Shown here: in pieces, positions 1-9,979 of the stretch
Layout: each line of letters opens with the position of its first letter
Position numbering within the stretch: the stretch's first letter is position 1
DNA from: Bacteroidota bacterium
GTDB lineage: Bacteria; Bacteroidota; Bacteroidia; Bacteroidales; VadinHA17
Direction of reading: 5' to 3'
Length of the DNA: 64,000 nucleotides
Assembly (NCBI GenBank): GCA_016718875.1
Contig: JADKBL010000023.1
Location: forward strand, 1-64,000
Notes under the pieces: model-generated
What the model was told of the DNA's origin: nothing
Database searches by the model: none
Seen by the model: only the letters and a program-made list of their open reading frames with translations
Position numbers and translations under genes: made by a program

Positions 1-286
1 TCTTATCAGACTCGTTGATGAAAATGGTATGGATTGGATGTACTCCAACTGCAGTGCCACGGCAGCGTGGTGCCCTTGACTGGAGACCCAAGTTCATGGA
101 AGCAACTCTCCTGTATTCAAAGAACTGTACCGAAGAGTCAAAACAGGAGAAGAGTGCGTCAGAGTTCTGGAGTCAACCGGAGCACCCAATTATAAGGAAA
201 CTCTTGATGCAGAACTCAGGGAACTTGGCAACTCAGAACTCTGGAGAGCCGGGGCAGCCGTGAGAAAACTCAGGCCCATTAAATAG
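1..286 (+). CDS. ilvC: Ketol-acid reductoisomerase, C-terminal part (left edge, two frameshifts)
   Basis: This is the tail of IlvC, which isomerises and reduces acetohydroxy acids in valine, leucine and isoleucine synthesis. The reading starts in frame 2 ([17 protein letters not shown]), moves to frame 3 ([16 protein letters not shown]) after a lost C near 60-66, and moves again near 110 into [15 protein letters not shown] and the family-typical end [14 protein letters not shown] before a TAG at 284-286. No single frame is open, but all pieces match the C-terminal knotted domain in order. The start lies outside the window. It sits directly before leuA, the usual Bacteroidota ilv-leu order. 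Both breaks are single-base losses in C runs, so I infer sequencing error rather than decay. Confidence 0.85.
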
Positions 287-315
287 TTATAAATCAAATA
301 AATAGAATAGGTATT

Positions 316-1810
316 ATGGATGATAAGGTCATTATCTTCGACACCACCCTCAGGGATGGAGAACAGGTGCCAGGGTGCCAGCTGAATACAATTGAAAAAA
401 TTGAGGTTGCCCAGGCTCTTGAAGCCCTGGGTGTAGATGTCATTGAGGCAGGCTTTCCCATTTCCAGTCCAGGTGATTTCAATTCAGTTGTCGAAATATC
501 AAAAGCAATCTCCAATCCGGTGATCTGCGCCCTCACAAGGGCAGTAAAAAAGGATATTGAAGTGGCTGCTGAAGCCCTCCAGTATGCGAAGAAGAAAAGG
601 ATTCATACAGGTATCGGAACTTCACCGATGCATATTCAGTACAAGATAAAAACTACCCCGGAGGAGATCATCAAAAGGGCAGCTGATGCTGTAAAGTATG
701 CAAAGAAATTTGTTGAGGATGTTGAATTCTATGCTGAGGATGCCGGACGCAGTGAAAATGAATACCTGGCAAAGGTTATTGAAGCTGTTATAAAGGCTGG
801 TGCCACAGTTGTCAATATTCCCGATACAACAGGTTACTGTCTCCCCGAAGAGTATGGGAGCAAGATCAAATACCTGATGGAAAACGTTCCGAACATCCAC
901 AAGGCAGTAATCTCCACCCATTGCCACAATGATCTTGGTATGGCTACTGCCAACACCATGATGGGTATTATTAAACGGTGCAAGACAGGTAGAAGTTACA
1001 ATAAACGGTATTGGTGAAAGGGCCGGGAATACATCGCTCGAAGAGATTGCCATGATCATCAAGAGCCACCACGACCTTAAAGTCAGAACTGATATAAATA
1101 CCAAGCTCATCTACAATACCAGCAGGCTTGTATCAACACTTATGAGTATGCCTGTCCAGGCGAACAAAGCTATTGTGGGCAGGAATGCTTTTGCCCATTC
1201 ATCAGGCATTCACCAGGACGGCGTCCTGAAGAAACGTGAGAACTATGAGATAATCGACCCTGTTGAAGTCGGGATAAAGGAATCTTCCATTATCCTTACT
1301 GCACGCAGCGGAAGAGCTGCTCTGAATCATCGCCTTGAACTTCTCGGTTTCAAGTTAGGCAAAGAGGAAATAGATGAAGTGTATCATAAATTCCTTCTGA
1401 TGGCCGACAAGAAAAAAGAGATCAAGGATGAGGATATCAAAGTCCTTGCAGGTGTTGTATTCCAGGGAGAAAAAACAATGAAGCTTGACATGCTTCAGGT
1501 AACCTGCGGTAAATCAATGATGCCTGTCTCAACTGTCGGTATTAAAATTAACGGAGAACTGCATTATGCAACAGCAACCGGTAATGGTCCCATTGATGCT
1601 TCATTCACTGCGGTGAGACAGCTCATATCCAAAACCGTGCACCTTGAGGAATTCCTTATCCAGGCCATCACCAAAGGAAGCGACGACCTTGGAAAGGTTC
1701 ATATACAGGTTGAATATGATGGAAAAATGTATTACGGATTTTCAGCCAATACAGATATCATAACTGCTTCAGTTGAAGCATTCATTGATGCACTCGCAAA
1801 AATAAATTAA
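316..1810 (+). CDS. leuA: 2-isopropylmalate synthase (one frameshift)
   Basis: Condenses acetyl-CoA with 2-oxoisovalerate, the first step of leucine synthesis. The N-terminal TIM barrel carries [12 protein letters not shown] (residues 9-20; R13 and D14 are the catalytic and metal residues) and the metal-binding STHCHND (H202, H204). After codon ~220 an extra A in the run at 973-975 shifts the frame. The second part continues with [11 protein letters not shown], the HSSGIHQDG motif and a C-terminal LeuA allosteric domain ending at 1810. Total about 498 residues, normal for a feedback-regulated LeuA. It is 29 bp after ilvC and leads a leuA-leuC-leuD-leuA2-leuB series. The break is probably a base-call error. 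Confidence 0.93.
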
Positions 1811-1886
1811 CCCCCCATCCCCCCGGGGGGGCTTAAAAATTAACAGCACTCTGTAAGTCCCCCTTGGGGGATTTAGGGGTAATTTA
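1811..1886. repeat. Dispersed C-run/G-run palindromic repeat (copy A1)
   Basis: The leuA-leuC gap contains two C-run/G-run palindromes: a C-rich run meeting a G run at 1811-1831, then CCCCCTTGGGGG followed by ATTTAGGGGT at 1859-1880. Related blocks occur at 18190-18258, 40981-41014, 58082-58115 and 62425-62461. The palindromes would fold into short GC-rich hairpins in the leu transcript. Confidence 0.75.
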
Positions 1887-1904
1887 AACTGAAAATATTA
1901 GAAA

Positions 1905-3311
1905 TTGGAAGCAAAAACATTATTCGACAAAATCTGGGATGGACATGTGGTACGTTCAATAAAGGACGGACCTGATGTTATCTACATTGACAGGCATTAT
2001 ATACATGAAGTAACAAGTCCGCAGGCATTCAACGGACTGAAACAAAGAGGGATTCCTGTATTCAGGCCCGGAAATACTATTGCCACAGCCGATCACAATA
2101 TCCCAACAAAAGATCAGCACCTTACTATACATGATGAGCTTTCACGCAACCAGGTTGAGAGGCTTGCTGAGAATTGCAAAACCTATGGCATCGAGTACTT
2201 CGGGCTGAATCATTCAAAAAACGGGATCGTTCATGTAATCGGTCCTGAACTGGGATATACACAGCCTGGCATGACTATCGTTTGCGGCGACAGTCATACC
2301 TCAACCCATGGAGCATTCGGAACAATTGCATTCGGAATTGGTACCAGCGAAGTGGAGATGGTACTTGCATCACAGTGCATCCTCCAGCCCAAGCCCAAAA
2401 AGATGAAGATCACAATTAACGGAAAGCTTAATAAAGGTGTGACTTCAAAAGATATAATACTGTATATCATCTCCGAGATCTCAACCGGAGGAGGAACAGG
2501 ATATTTTGTGGAATTTGCAGGGTCAGCAATTACAAGCCTGTCAATGGAGGCAAGAATGACTATCTGCAACATGAGCATTGAAATGGGAGCACGCGGCGGA
2601 CTTATAGCACCCGATGAAACCACTTTCGAATACCTGAGAAAAGTTTCTTCAATTCATGGGGTAAAAGATTTTGAAAAAGCTCTTGAAGGATGGAAAAAAC
2701 TTAAGAGTGATGAAGGTGCAGTATTCGATAAAGAGCTGGTTTTTGATGCAGCCGTTATATTGCCAATGATCACCTACGGAACAAATCCCGGTATGGGAAT
2801 GGCAGTTAATGATTCAATTCCCCAGAGCGATACAAAAGGCGGTTCATCTTCAGAATCATTTCTTAAATCGCTTAACTACATGGGGTTTAAACCCGGAATG
2901 AAACTTCTCGGACACCCGGTCGATTATGTATTTATTGGCAGTTGTACAAACGGAAGAATAGAGGATTTCAGGGCATTCGCACAAATGATAAAGGGTAGAA
3001 AAAAGGCTGCAAATATTACTGCACTGATAGTTCCCGGATCAAAGCTTGTTGAAGAGCTTATGAAAAAGGAAGGCCTTATCAAAATATACGAAGATGCCGG
3101 TTTTGAGGTAAGACAGCCGGGATGCTCATCATGCCTGGCCATGAATGAAGATAAGATCCCAGCAGGTAAATATGCTGTGTCAACATCGAACAGGAATTTC
3201 GAGGGACGACAGGGTCCGGGTGCAAGGACACTTCTTGCCAGTCCGCTTACTGCTGCAGCCGCTGCTTTAACGGGGAAAATTACTGACCCCAGGGAATTAC
3301 TGAACAATTAA
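1905..3311 (+). CDS. leuC: 3-isopropylmalate dehydratase large subunit
   Basis: Aconitase-family subunit that binds the [4Fe-4S] cluster and isomerises 2- to 3-isopropylmalate together with LeuD. Visible motifs are [12 protein letters not shown] (128-139), the first cluster cysteine in [12 protein letters not shown] (C347), and the pair in [11 protein letters not shown] (C407, C410). The length of 468 residues is normal. The start appears to be TTG at 1905, giving [16 protein letters not shown], which matches the conserved N-terminus; no ATG is available nearby. leuD follows after 21 bp. Confidence 0.96.
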   Translation: MEAKTLFDKIWDGHVVRSIKDGPDVIYIDRHYIHEVTSPQAFNGLKQRGIPVFRPGNTIATADHNIPTKDQHLTIHDELSRNQVERLAENCKTYGIEYFGLNHSKNGIVHVIGPELGYTQPGMTIVCGDSHTSTHGAFGTIAFGIGTSEVEMVLASQCILQPKPKKMKITINGKLNKGVTSKDIILYIISEISTGGGTGYFVEFAGSAITSLSMEARMTICNMSIEMGARGGLIAPDETTFEYLRKVSSIHGVKDFEKALEGWKKLKSDEGAVFDKELVFDAAVILPMITYGTNPGMGMAVNDSIPQSDTKGGSSSESFLKSLNYMGFKPGMKLLGHPVDYVFIGSCTNGRIEDFRAFAQMIKGRKKAANITALIVPGSKLVEELMKKEGLIKIYEDAGFEVRQPGCSSCLAMNEDKIPAGKYAVSTSNRNFEGRQGPGARTLLASPLTAAAAALTGKITDPRELLNN

Positions 3312-3332
3312 TAAAAGCTTAAAATCACAAAT

Positions 3333-3935
3333 ATGCCAAAAGTAAAATTTGAAATACTTGAATCAACTTGCGTACCGCTTCCTCTTGAGAATGTGGATAC
3401 TGATCAGATAATACCGGCAAGGTTTTTAAGCGCAACTTCAAGGGAGGGTTTCGGAGACAACCTCTTCCGTGACTGGAGATATCTGAAAAGCGGTGAAAAG
3501 AACAGTGATTTCGTTCTCAATAATCCAAAGTTCAGCGGCAATATCCTTGTTACCGGGAAAAACTTCGGAAGCGGATCAAGTCGTGAACATGCTGTTTGGG
3601 CCATCTTCGACTATGGCTTCAGGGCTGTTATCTCGAGCTTCTTTGCTGACATTTTTAAAAATAACTCACTCAATAACGGGCTCCTACCGATAATAATATC
3701 TGAAGAGCTCCTGAAAAAGCTGCACAACCTGATACAGACCGACCCATCTGCAAAAGTCAGGATTGATCTGGAAAAACAAACACTTACAATACTGCCAACC
3801 GGCGATTCTGTTAAGTTTGAGATAAACGCTTATAAAAAGGAATGTCTTCTCAAAGGACTAGACGATATAGATTTCCTTCTGAGCATGAAAGATCAGATAG
3901 CTGATTATGAGACAACTAAAAGCATGGTGAAATGA
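3333..3935 (+). CDS. leuD: 3-isopropylmalate dehydratase small subunit
   Basis: Swivel-domain partner of LeuC. It shows [12 protein letters not shown] (21-32) and the substrate-recognition loop [15 protein letters not shown] (77-91). It has 200 residues, the usual bacterial size. The stop overlaps the start of the next gene by 4 bp (ATGA at 3932-3935), so the two are translationally coupled. Confidence 0.96.
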   Translation: MPKVKFEILESTCVPLPLENVDTDQIIPARFLSATSREGFGDNLFRDWRYLKSGEKNSDFVLNNPKFSGNILVTGKNFGSGSSREHAVWAIFDYGFRAVISSFFADIFKNNSLNNGLLPIIISEELLKKLHNLIQTDPSAKVRIDLEKQTLTILPTGDSVKFEINAYKKECLLKGLDDIDFLLSMKDQIADYETTKSMVK

Positions 3936-5477
3936 GAGTTGAGATAATGGATACCACCCTCAGGGATGGGGAACAGACTCAGGGGGTCTCATATGCGCCT
4001 CTTGAAAAACTGCATATAGCCAAACTGCTTCTGCGGGGATCTGAGAGTAGACCGCATTGAAATTGCATCAGCCAGAGTCTCTTCAGGAGAGTTCGAAGCC
4101 CTGAGCAAGATCACTGAATGGGCCCGTCACAATAACCTGCACAGAAAAGTGGAGGTACTGGGATTTGTTGATGGGGATATTTCCATTAACTGGATAAATG
4201 ATGCAGGTGGAAAGGTCGATAACCTGTTGTGTAAAGGTTCTCTCAGGCATCTTGAAAAGCAACTGAGAAAAACTCCTGAACAGCACGTAAAAGATATTAA
4301 AGACATTATCAGAAAAGCAGAGTCTTTTGATATGGATGTGAATATTTACCTCGAGGACTGGTCTAACGGTATGATCAACTCACCGGATTATGTATTCTAT
4401 ATGCTTGATTCACTTAAAGATGAAAACATTCGCAGATTTATGCTTCCGGATACTCTTGGAGTTCTTAATCCGGAGCAAACCTATGATTTCTGCAAAATGA
4501 TGGTTGATCGTTATCCGGAACTTCATTTTGATTTCCACGCACACAATGATTACGACCTTGCAGTTGCCAATGTATTTTCTTCAGTTAAAGCAGGCATTAA
4601 AGGTATTCATACAACAGTGAACGGTCTTGGTGAAAGAGCAGGCAATGCCCCGCTTTCAAGCATAATCGGAGTGCTTCGCGATCACCTGAATGCTGAAATG
4701 AGTATTAATGAGTTCGAGATAACAAAGGTCAGCAAGATTGTTGAGACCTTCAGCGGGATCAGGATACCTGTTAACAAGCCGGTAATCGGGGAGAATGTCT
4801 TTACCCAGACTTCAGGTGTACATGCCGATGGTGACAGCAAGGATAATCTCTACTATAACAATCTTCTGCCTGAACGTTTTGGCAGGAAGAGAAAATATGC
4901 ACTTGGCAAACAGTCAGGAAAAGCTACGGTGAAGAAGAACCTTGAGGAATTCGGACTTACACTCAGCCCTGAATCACTGGCAAAGGTCACACAAAGAGTT
5001 ATTGAACTTGGAGATAAGAAGGAGAACGTTACTCCTGATGATCTCCCTTTCATAATTGCCGATGTACTTGGCAATGACCAGACTAACTACAAGATCTTTA
5101 TCAAGAACTATTCGCTTTCACTATCCTTTGGACTTAAACCATCAGCCAATATTCAGATTGAGATCGATGGCAAGCTTTACCAGGAGACATCCTCCGGTGA
5201 CGGTCAGTATGATGCGTTTATGAAGGCTCTCAGGAATATTTATGACAAACTTGAAAAACAGTTGCCTATGCTAATAGACTATGAGGTGACAATTCCACCT
5301 GGAGGTGCTACAGATGCACTTGTTGAGACTGTCATTACATGGGACTATAATGGAAAGGAATTCAAGACAAAAGGACTTGATGCGGACCAGACAGAATCTG
5401 CAATTAAAGCAACTGAAAGAATGCTTAATATTGTGGAAGGATTAAATGAGAAAGAGAACAAGACAATTACAAACTAA
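3932..5477 (+). CDS. Second 2-isopropylmalate/citramalate synthase-like enzyme (LeuA2, one frameshift)
   Basis: A HMGL-like acyl-CoA/2-oxoacid condensing enzyme with a LeuA-type regulatory domain, about 515 residues. It begins [18 protein letters not shown] at 3932, overlapping leuD. An extra G in the run at 4035-4038 breaks the frame, which resumes as [21 protein letters not shown] and continues to 5477. [13 protein letters not shown] carries the metal histidines, [13 protein letters not shown] and [12 protein letters not shown] are family motifs, and the C-terminal third (SADGQYDAF-like [10 protein letters not shown]) is the allosteric domain. It is clearly distinct from the leuA at 316. 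Citramalate synthase (isoleucine from pyruvate) is possible, as is a second isopropylmalate synthase; the sequence alone does not decide. Confidence 0.8.
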
Positions 5478-5510
5478 ACAGAATCACATTAAACTTAAAC
5501 ATAACATTTT

Positions 5511-6572
5511 ATGAGTAAATCGTACAACATTGCTGTAATAGGTGGTGACGGGACAGGTCCCGAGGTTGTAAGGGAAGGACAAAAAGTTCTGTCTGCTGCA
5601 GCTGCAAAATATGGTTTCAAAATCAATTACCAGGAGTTTGATTTTGGTGGTGAACGTTACCTGAGGACCGGTGAAGTTCTTCCTGAATCAGCTGCCGCGG
5701 ATCTGAAAAAATTCGATTCCATCTTTCTTGGAGCAATCGGACACCCGGATGTTAAACCAGGCATCCTTGAAAAGGGAATTCTCCTGAAACTCAGATTTGA
5801 CCTTGACCAGTATATTAATCTTCGTCCTATTAAGCTCTATCCTGGAGTTGCAACACCTCTGAAAGATAAAGGTCCGGAACATATTGATTATGTTGTTGTA
5901 AGAGAAAACTCAGGTGATGTATATACAGGTGCGGGTGGAATTATGATGAAGGGCACACCGAATGAAGTTGCTATGCAGAATATGGTTTATTCCAGATTTC
6001 AGGTAGAACGTTGCCTGAGGTATGCTTTTGATTATGCCAGAAAACGAAATAAGAAAAAGACCCTGGCCCTTTGCGGGAAAACCAACGTTCTTACTTTTGT
6101 ATTCGACCTTTGGGAAAGAGCATTCCATGAAATAGGACAAGCTGATTATCCTGATATTACCAGGGAATATTACCACGTTGATGCTACCTGCATGTGGATG
6201 GTAAAAAATCCTGAATGGTTTGATGTGATTGTAACAACCAACCTGTTCGGAGATATCATCACAGACCTTGGTGCTATAACCCAGGGAGGAATGGGTATTG
6301 CTGCCGGCGGAAACATAAATCCAAAGGGAGTATCGATGTTTGAACCTATCGGTGGATCAGCACCCAAGTATACAGGCAAGAATGTTATAAACCCGCTTGC
6401 ATCAATTGCATGTGGGGGCATGATGCTTGAACATCTTGGTGAGGAAAAGGCTGCAAAAGCAATCGAAAAAGCTATTATGGACGTGACTGCCAATAAGTTG
6501 AAAGACATGGGCGCAGGCAAGATGGGATATTCAACCACAGAGGTCGGCGACCTTGTTGCTGAAAGGGTCTGA
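5511..6572 (+). CDS. leuB: 3-isopropylmalate dehydrogenase
   Basis: NAD-dependent beta-decarboxylating dehydrogenase, last gene of the leu series. It shows IAVIGGDGTGPEV at the N-terminus, VVRENSGDVYTG where LeuB and isocitrate dehydrogenases bind substrate, the metal-binding TNLFGDIITDLGA, and the nucleotide-binding EPIGGSAPKYTG. The length is 353 residues. RENSGDVYTG is less like standard bacterial LeuB and closer to the archaeal/tartrate-dehydrogenase branch, so exact specificity rests on its position after leuA-C-D. The stop is TGA, evidence that TGA is a normal stop codon here. Confidence 0.85.
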   Translation: MSKSYNIAVIGGDGTGPEVVREGQKVLSAAAAKYGFKINYQEFDFGGERYLRTGEVLPESAAADLKKFDSIFLGAIGHPDVKPGILEKGILLKLRFDLDQYINLRPIKLYPGVATPLKDKGPEHIDYVVVRENSGDVYTGAGGIMMKGTPNEVAMQNMVYSRFQVERCLRYAFDYARKRNKKKTLALCGKTNVLTFVFDLWERAFHEIGQADYPDITREYYHVDATCMWMVKNPEWFDVIVTTNLFGDIITDLGAITQGGMGIAAGGNINPKGVSMFEPIGGSAPKYTGKNVINPLASIACGGMMLEHLGEEKAAKAIEKAIMDVTANKLKDMGAGKMGYSTTEVGDLVAERV

Positions 6573-6601
6573 TCTGTCAGAATATCACTTTATGTTAATT
6601 A

Positions 6602-6634
6602 TTTGTGTTAATTATTAATTTATTATTATCTTTG
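6602..6634 (+). promoter_or_regulatory. Promoter of the his operon (Bacteroidota type)
   Basis: TATCTTTG at 6627-6634 matches the Bacteroidota -7 consensus TAnnTTTG. A TTTG at 6602-6605 could be the -33 element, though its 21-nt spacing is slightly long. The leader start codon lies 18 nt downstream of the -7 element. Confidence 0.6.
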
Positions 6635-6651
6635 CGTTCATAATTTTAAAA

Positions 6652-6711
6652 ATGATTTGCAAAAACTCACATCATCATCATTATCATACCTGCCTTCAGG
6701 CGAGGAGATAG
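6652..6711 (+). CDS. hisL: His operon leader peptide
   Basis: A 19-codon ORF, MICKNSHHHHYHTCLQARR, with five His codons in six (6670-6687), ending at TAG 6709-6711. It lies between the promoter and an intrinsic terminator upstream of hisG, which is the arrangement of an attenuator. Ribosomes stalled for charged tRNA-His would sit at 6670-6687. Downstream, 6696-6702 (TCAGGCG) can pair with 6744-6750 (CGTCTGA), which would hold the left arm of the terminator. The alternative CCTG/CAGG hairpin (6689-6692 with 6697-6700) would release it. Confidence 0.9.
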   Translation: MICKNSHHHHYHTCLQARR

Positions 6712-6739
6712 TGATATGTGCTGAAATTAAAATATCATA

Positions 6740-6772
6740 AACCCGTCTGATCAGAACAGACGGGTTTTTTTT
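6740..6772 (+). terminator. Attenuator terminator of the his operon
   Basis: A perfect 10-bp stem, AACCCGTCTG (6740-6749) with CAGACGGGTT (6757-6766), and a 7-nt loop. The T run reaches 6772, eight T in all. It stands 37 bp before hisG. Confidence 0.92.
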
Positions 6773-6809
6773 ATACCTTCTGCCCTGCTCAGACACATAA
6801 ATAAAGAAA

Positions 6810-7667
6810 ATGAGTGTACTGAAAATTGCGATCCAGAAAAGCGGACGTCTGAGCGAAAACTCGAAAAAACTTCTTGAAGAGTGCGGAATAAAATTCTCGA
6901 ACGGAATAAGTGTGCTGAAAACAAAGGCCCATAACTTTCCTGTAGAGGTCCTTTTCCTGAGAGATGATGATATACCACAGTATGTTGAACAGCAGGTTGC
7001 CGACATTGGTATCCTGGGTGAAAACATGGTATATGAAAAAGCCAAGGAAGTAGATGTTGTTGAACAACTCGGCTTTGCAACCTGCCGGTTAAGTCTTGCC
7101 ATACCCAAGGAAGAGACATATACGGGTCCGGGCTATTTCATGAATAAAAAAATTGCAACAAGCTATCCAAAGCTTCTGACCGATTTCCTTAATAAAAATA
7201 AGATCAAAGCAGAGATTGAGGAGATCAGCGGAAGTGTTGAAATTGCCCCCGGGATAGGCCTTGCCGATGCAATATGTGATATAGTCAGCTCCGGCAGTAC
7301 GCTGCTAACTAATGGCTTACATGAGGTTGAGACTATCCTGAAAAGTCAGGCAGTCATCATATCATGTAAAAATCTTGATGCAGATAAGAAGAAAATACTC
7401 GATAACCTTCTGTTCAGAATAAGAGCAGTGAAAAATGCAAAGGAGAATAAATACATTCTTCTGAATGCTCCTGAATCAGCCATAAAAAGGATCTGCGATA
7501 TTCTGCCGGGAATGAAAAGCCCGACGGTTCTCCCTCTTGCAGAAAAGGGATGGTGCAGTCTCCACTCTGTTGTCAGGGAGGATGAGTTCTGGGAAAGTAT
7601 AACCCAGCTCAAAGCTGCCGGTGCAGAGGGTATACTTGTTATTCCTATTGAAAAAATGATACTCTGA
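6810..7667 (+). CDS. hisG: ATP phosphoribosyltransferase, long form
   Basis: Joins ATP and PRPP in the first step of histidine synthesis. The N-terminal half has the periplasmic-binding-like catalytic fold (LKIAIQKSGRLSE; the PRPP loop VEIAPGIGLADAICDIVSSGSTL around residues 143-168). The C-terminal ~75 residues, ending AAGAEGILVIPIEKMIL, are the ACT-like regulatory domain of the long form, so no HisZ is needed and histidine feedback is expected. It has 285 residues. The TGA stop shares its last base with the ATG of hisD. Confidence 0.97.
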   Translation: MSVLKIAIQKSGRLSENSKKLLEECGIKFSNGISVLKTKAHNFPVEVLFLRDDDIPQYVEQQVADIGILGENMVYEKAKEVDVVEQLGFATCRLSLAIPKEETYTGPGYFMNKKIATSYPKLLTDFLNKNKIKAEIEEISGSVEIAPGIGLADAICDIVSSGSTLLTNGLHEVETILKSQAVIISCKNLDADKKKILDNLLFRIRAVKNAKENKYILLNAPESAIKRICDILPGMKSPTVLPLAEKGWCSLHSVVREDEFWESITQLKAAGAEGILVIPIEKMIL

Positions 7668-8955
7668 TGAAGACAGTTCTTTATCCTGAAAGATCCGGAT
7701 GGGAAGCTCTCTGTAAACGCCCCGGTATAAAGAAATCTGATCTTGAATCAGCCGTAAAAGGTATTATTGACGGGGTCAGAAAGGATGGTGATGATGCACT
7801 TCTCTACTATTCGGAAAAATATGACGGAGTAAAGCTTGATACCTTAAAAGTATCAGTAAATGAGATAAATGAAGGTGTATCTCAGGTATCGGATGGCCTT
7901 AGGAAAGCTATAAATATTGCCAGATCAAACATTGAAAAATTCCACCAGGCACAACTGACAGAGGAATCTCCGGTTGAAACTCAAAAAGGTGTTAAATGCT
8001 GGCGTAAAAGCGTTCCGGTTGAAAAAGTCGGACTTTACATTCCTGGTGGAAGTGCACCTCTTTTCTCCACAGTGCTGATGCTGGGAATACCTGCGAAAAT
8101 AGCAGGATGCAGCGAAATCATCCTTTGCACGCCTCCTGATAAAAATGGGAAGATTAATCCTGTCATACTCTACACTGCCAGTATTATCGGGGTAAAAAAT
8201 ATATTCAAAACTGGTGGGGCCCAGGCGATTGCCGCAATGGCTTACGGCACAGCTTCAATCCCTGCAGTTTACAAAATTTTCGGTCCGGGCAACCAGTATG
8301 TTACAAAAGCAAAAGAGCTGATACAGCAGGATGGCATACCTATTGACATGCCGGCCGGACCAAGTGAAGTTCTGATCATTGCTGATAACTCTGCTGATCC
8401 TGAATTCGTTGCAGCGGACCTTCTTTCGCAGGCAGAGCATGGAGCCGACAGTCAGGTGGTCCTTGTAACTGATTCAAAGGAACTTCCCGGAAAGGTTAAT
8501 AATGCTGTTGAAAGACAATTATCAGAACTTCCCAGGAAGGATATTGCCGCAAAATCGCTGGGGAATAGTATGATGATTGTCCTGAAAACAATGGATGAAT
8601 GCATGGACCTCAGCAATAAATATGCTCCGGAACATCTTATTATCAATACCATAAACAGTAAGGAACTTGCCTCAGGAGTTATGAATGCCGGATCGGTATT
8701 TATCGGGAGCTACAGCTGTGAAAGTGCAGGTGACTATGCCTCAGGTACAAATCATACTCTACCACAAATGGCTTTGCCAGGAATTTCAGCGGAGTGTCTG
8801 TTGAAAGCTTCCAGAAAAAGATCTCATTCCAGGAGCTTACACCGGAAGGCATCAGAAATATAGGACCTGCAATTGAAATTATGGCTGAGGCAGAGAACCT
8901 CCGGGCACACAGAAATGCAGTCAGTATCAGATTAAACAGCTTAAAGAATGGTTGA
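7667..8955 (+). CDS. hisD: Histidinol dehydrogenase (one frameshift near the 3' end)
   Basis: Zn- and NAD-dependent oxidation of histidinol to histidine in two steps. Motifs are EKVGLYIPGGSAPLFSTVLM, the signature FGPGNQYVTKAK, DMPAGPSEVLIIAD, and the zinc-site region DLLSQAEHGADSQ. Near 8764 an A is missing (CCACA for CCAACA). In the restored frame it continues NGFARNFSGVSVESFQKKISFQ and ends at TGA 8953-8955, overlapping hisC by 8 bp. The restored length is about 428 residues, normal for the family. The unrepaired frame ends at 8863 with an unrelated basic tail. Confidence 0.95.
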
Positions 8956-9979
8956 TATAAGCAATCTTGTAAGGGATAATGTAAAAAACCTTACTCCCTA
9001 CTCCTGTGCAAGGGATGAATTTAAAGGCAGCACAGGTATCTTTCTGGATGCAAATGAAAATCCATACGGGAAGCTCAACCGCTATCCTGATCCGTATCAG
9101 AAAGAGCTGAAGAAAGCGATATCCGGATATAAGGAAATTCCTGAAGAGAATATCTTTCTCGGCAACGGAAGTGATGAGATAATCGATCTCTGCTTCAGGG
9201 TATTCTGCCGTCCCGGAGTTGACAAGGCACTCACCTTCACTCCCACCTACGGAATGTATGAGGTATCGGCTTCTGTAAACGATGTGCAGGTGATAAAAAT
9301 TCCCCTGAATACATCTTTCCAGATTGATATGCAGAAGGTTACTCCACTTCTTGCTGATAAAAGTCTTAAACTGATATTTATCTGCTCGCCCAACAATCCC
9401 TCAGGCAATAGCATGAATTATGCTGATGTAGAATATATAGTATCAAAATCAGATAGCATAGTTGTTATTGATGAAGCATATATCGATTTCAGCGACAAGC
9501 CTTCATTCATTAAACTTGTTGAAAAATATCCCAATCTGATTGTCATGCAGACATTCAGCAAGGCTTTCGGACTAGCATCAGTAAGAGTGGGAATGGCATT
9601 TGCCGGCAGTGCAATTGTGCAGTACTTCAACAAAATAAAACCACCTTATAATATCAGCACCATAAACCAGAAAACAGCCCTTTCAAAAATCAGCAGGAGC
9701 TTTGAAGTGGCAAAGCAGGTCAGAAAGATCAAAAGAGAGAAGGAGAAACTTGTTTTTCAGATTGGAAAACTTGACCTGACAGAGATGATCTATCCCTCCG
9801 ATGCAAACTTTATTCTGGTAAAGGTTAAGGATGCCAACCTGATTTACGGCGAACTTGTAAAAATGAATATAATAACACGCAACAGAAATTCAGTGGTCAG
9901 AAACTGTATCAGGATAACAGTAGGAAAACCGTCTGAAAACAAATTACTTCTGAAAGCTCTTAAAACAATAAAAATATGA
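8948..9979 (+). CDS. hisC: Histidinol-phosphate aminotransferase
   Basis: PLP-dependent fold-type I transaminase. Visible are DANENPYG near the start, FLGNGSDEIIDLC, SPNNPSGN, VVIDEAYIDF, and the PLP lysine in TFSKAFGLASVRVG. It has 343 residues, complete. It overlaps hisD (8 bp) and hisB (4 bp), so it is tightly coupled in the his operon. Confidence 0.96.
   Translation: MVDISNLVRDNVKNLTPYSCARDEFKGSTGIFLDANENPYGKLNRYPDPYQKELKKAISGYKEIPEENIFLGNGSDEIIDLCFRVFCRPGVDKALTFTPTYGMYEVSASVNDVQVIKIPLNTSFQIDMQKVTPLLADKSLKLIFICSPNNPSGNSMNYADVEYIVSKSDSIVVIDEAYIDFSDKPSFIKLVEKYPNLIVMQTFSKAFGLASVRVGMAFAGSAIVQYFNKIKPPYNISTINQKTALSKISRSFEVAKQVRKIKREKEKLVFQIGKLDLTEMIYPSDANFILVKVKDANLIYGELVKMNIITRNRNSVVRNCIRITVGKPSENKLLLKALKTIKI

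Noticed and set aside
15..263. Separate small plus-strand protein at the left edge
   Set aside because: Its middle part matches IlvC only between two frameshifts; it is a broken reading of ilvC.
622..1110. Minus-strand ORFs opposite leuA, leuC, hisF and other genes
   Set aside because: They are shadows with Ser/Leu-rich low-complexity translations and no family features.
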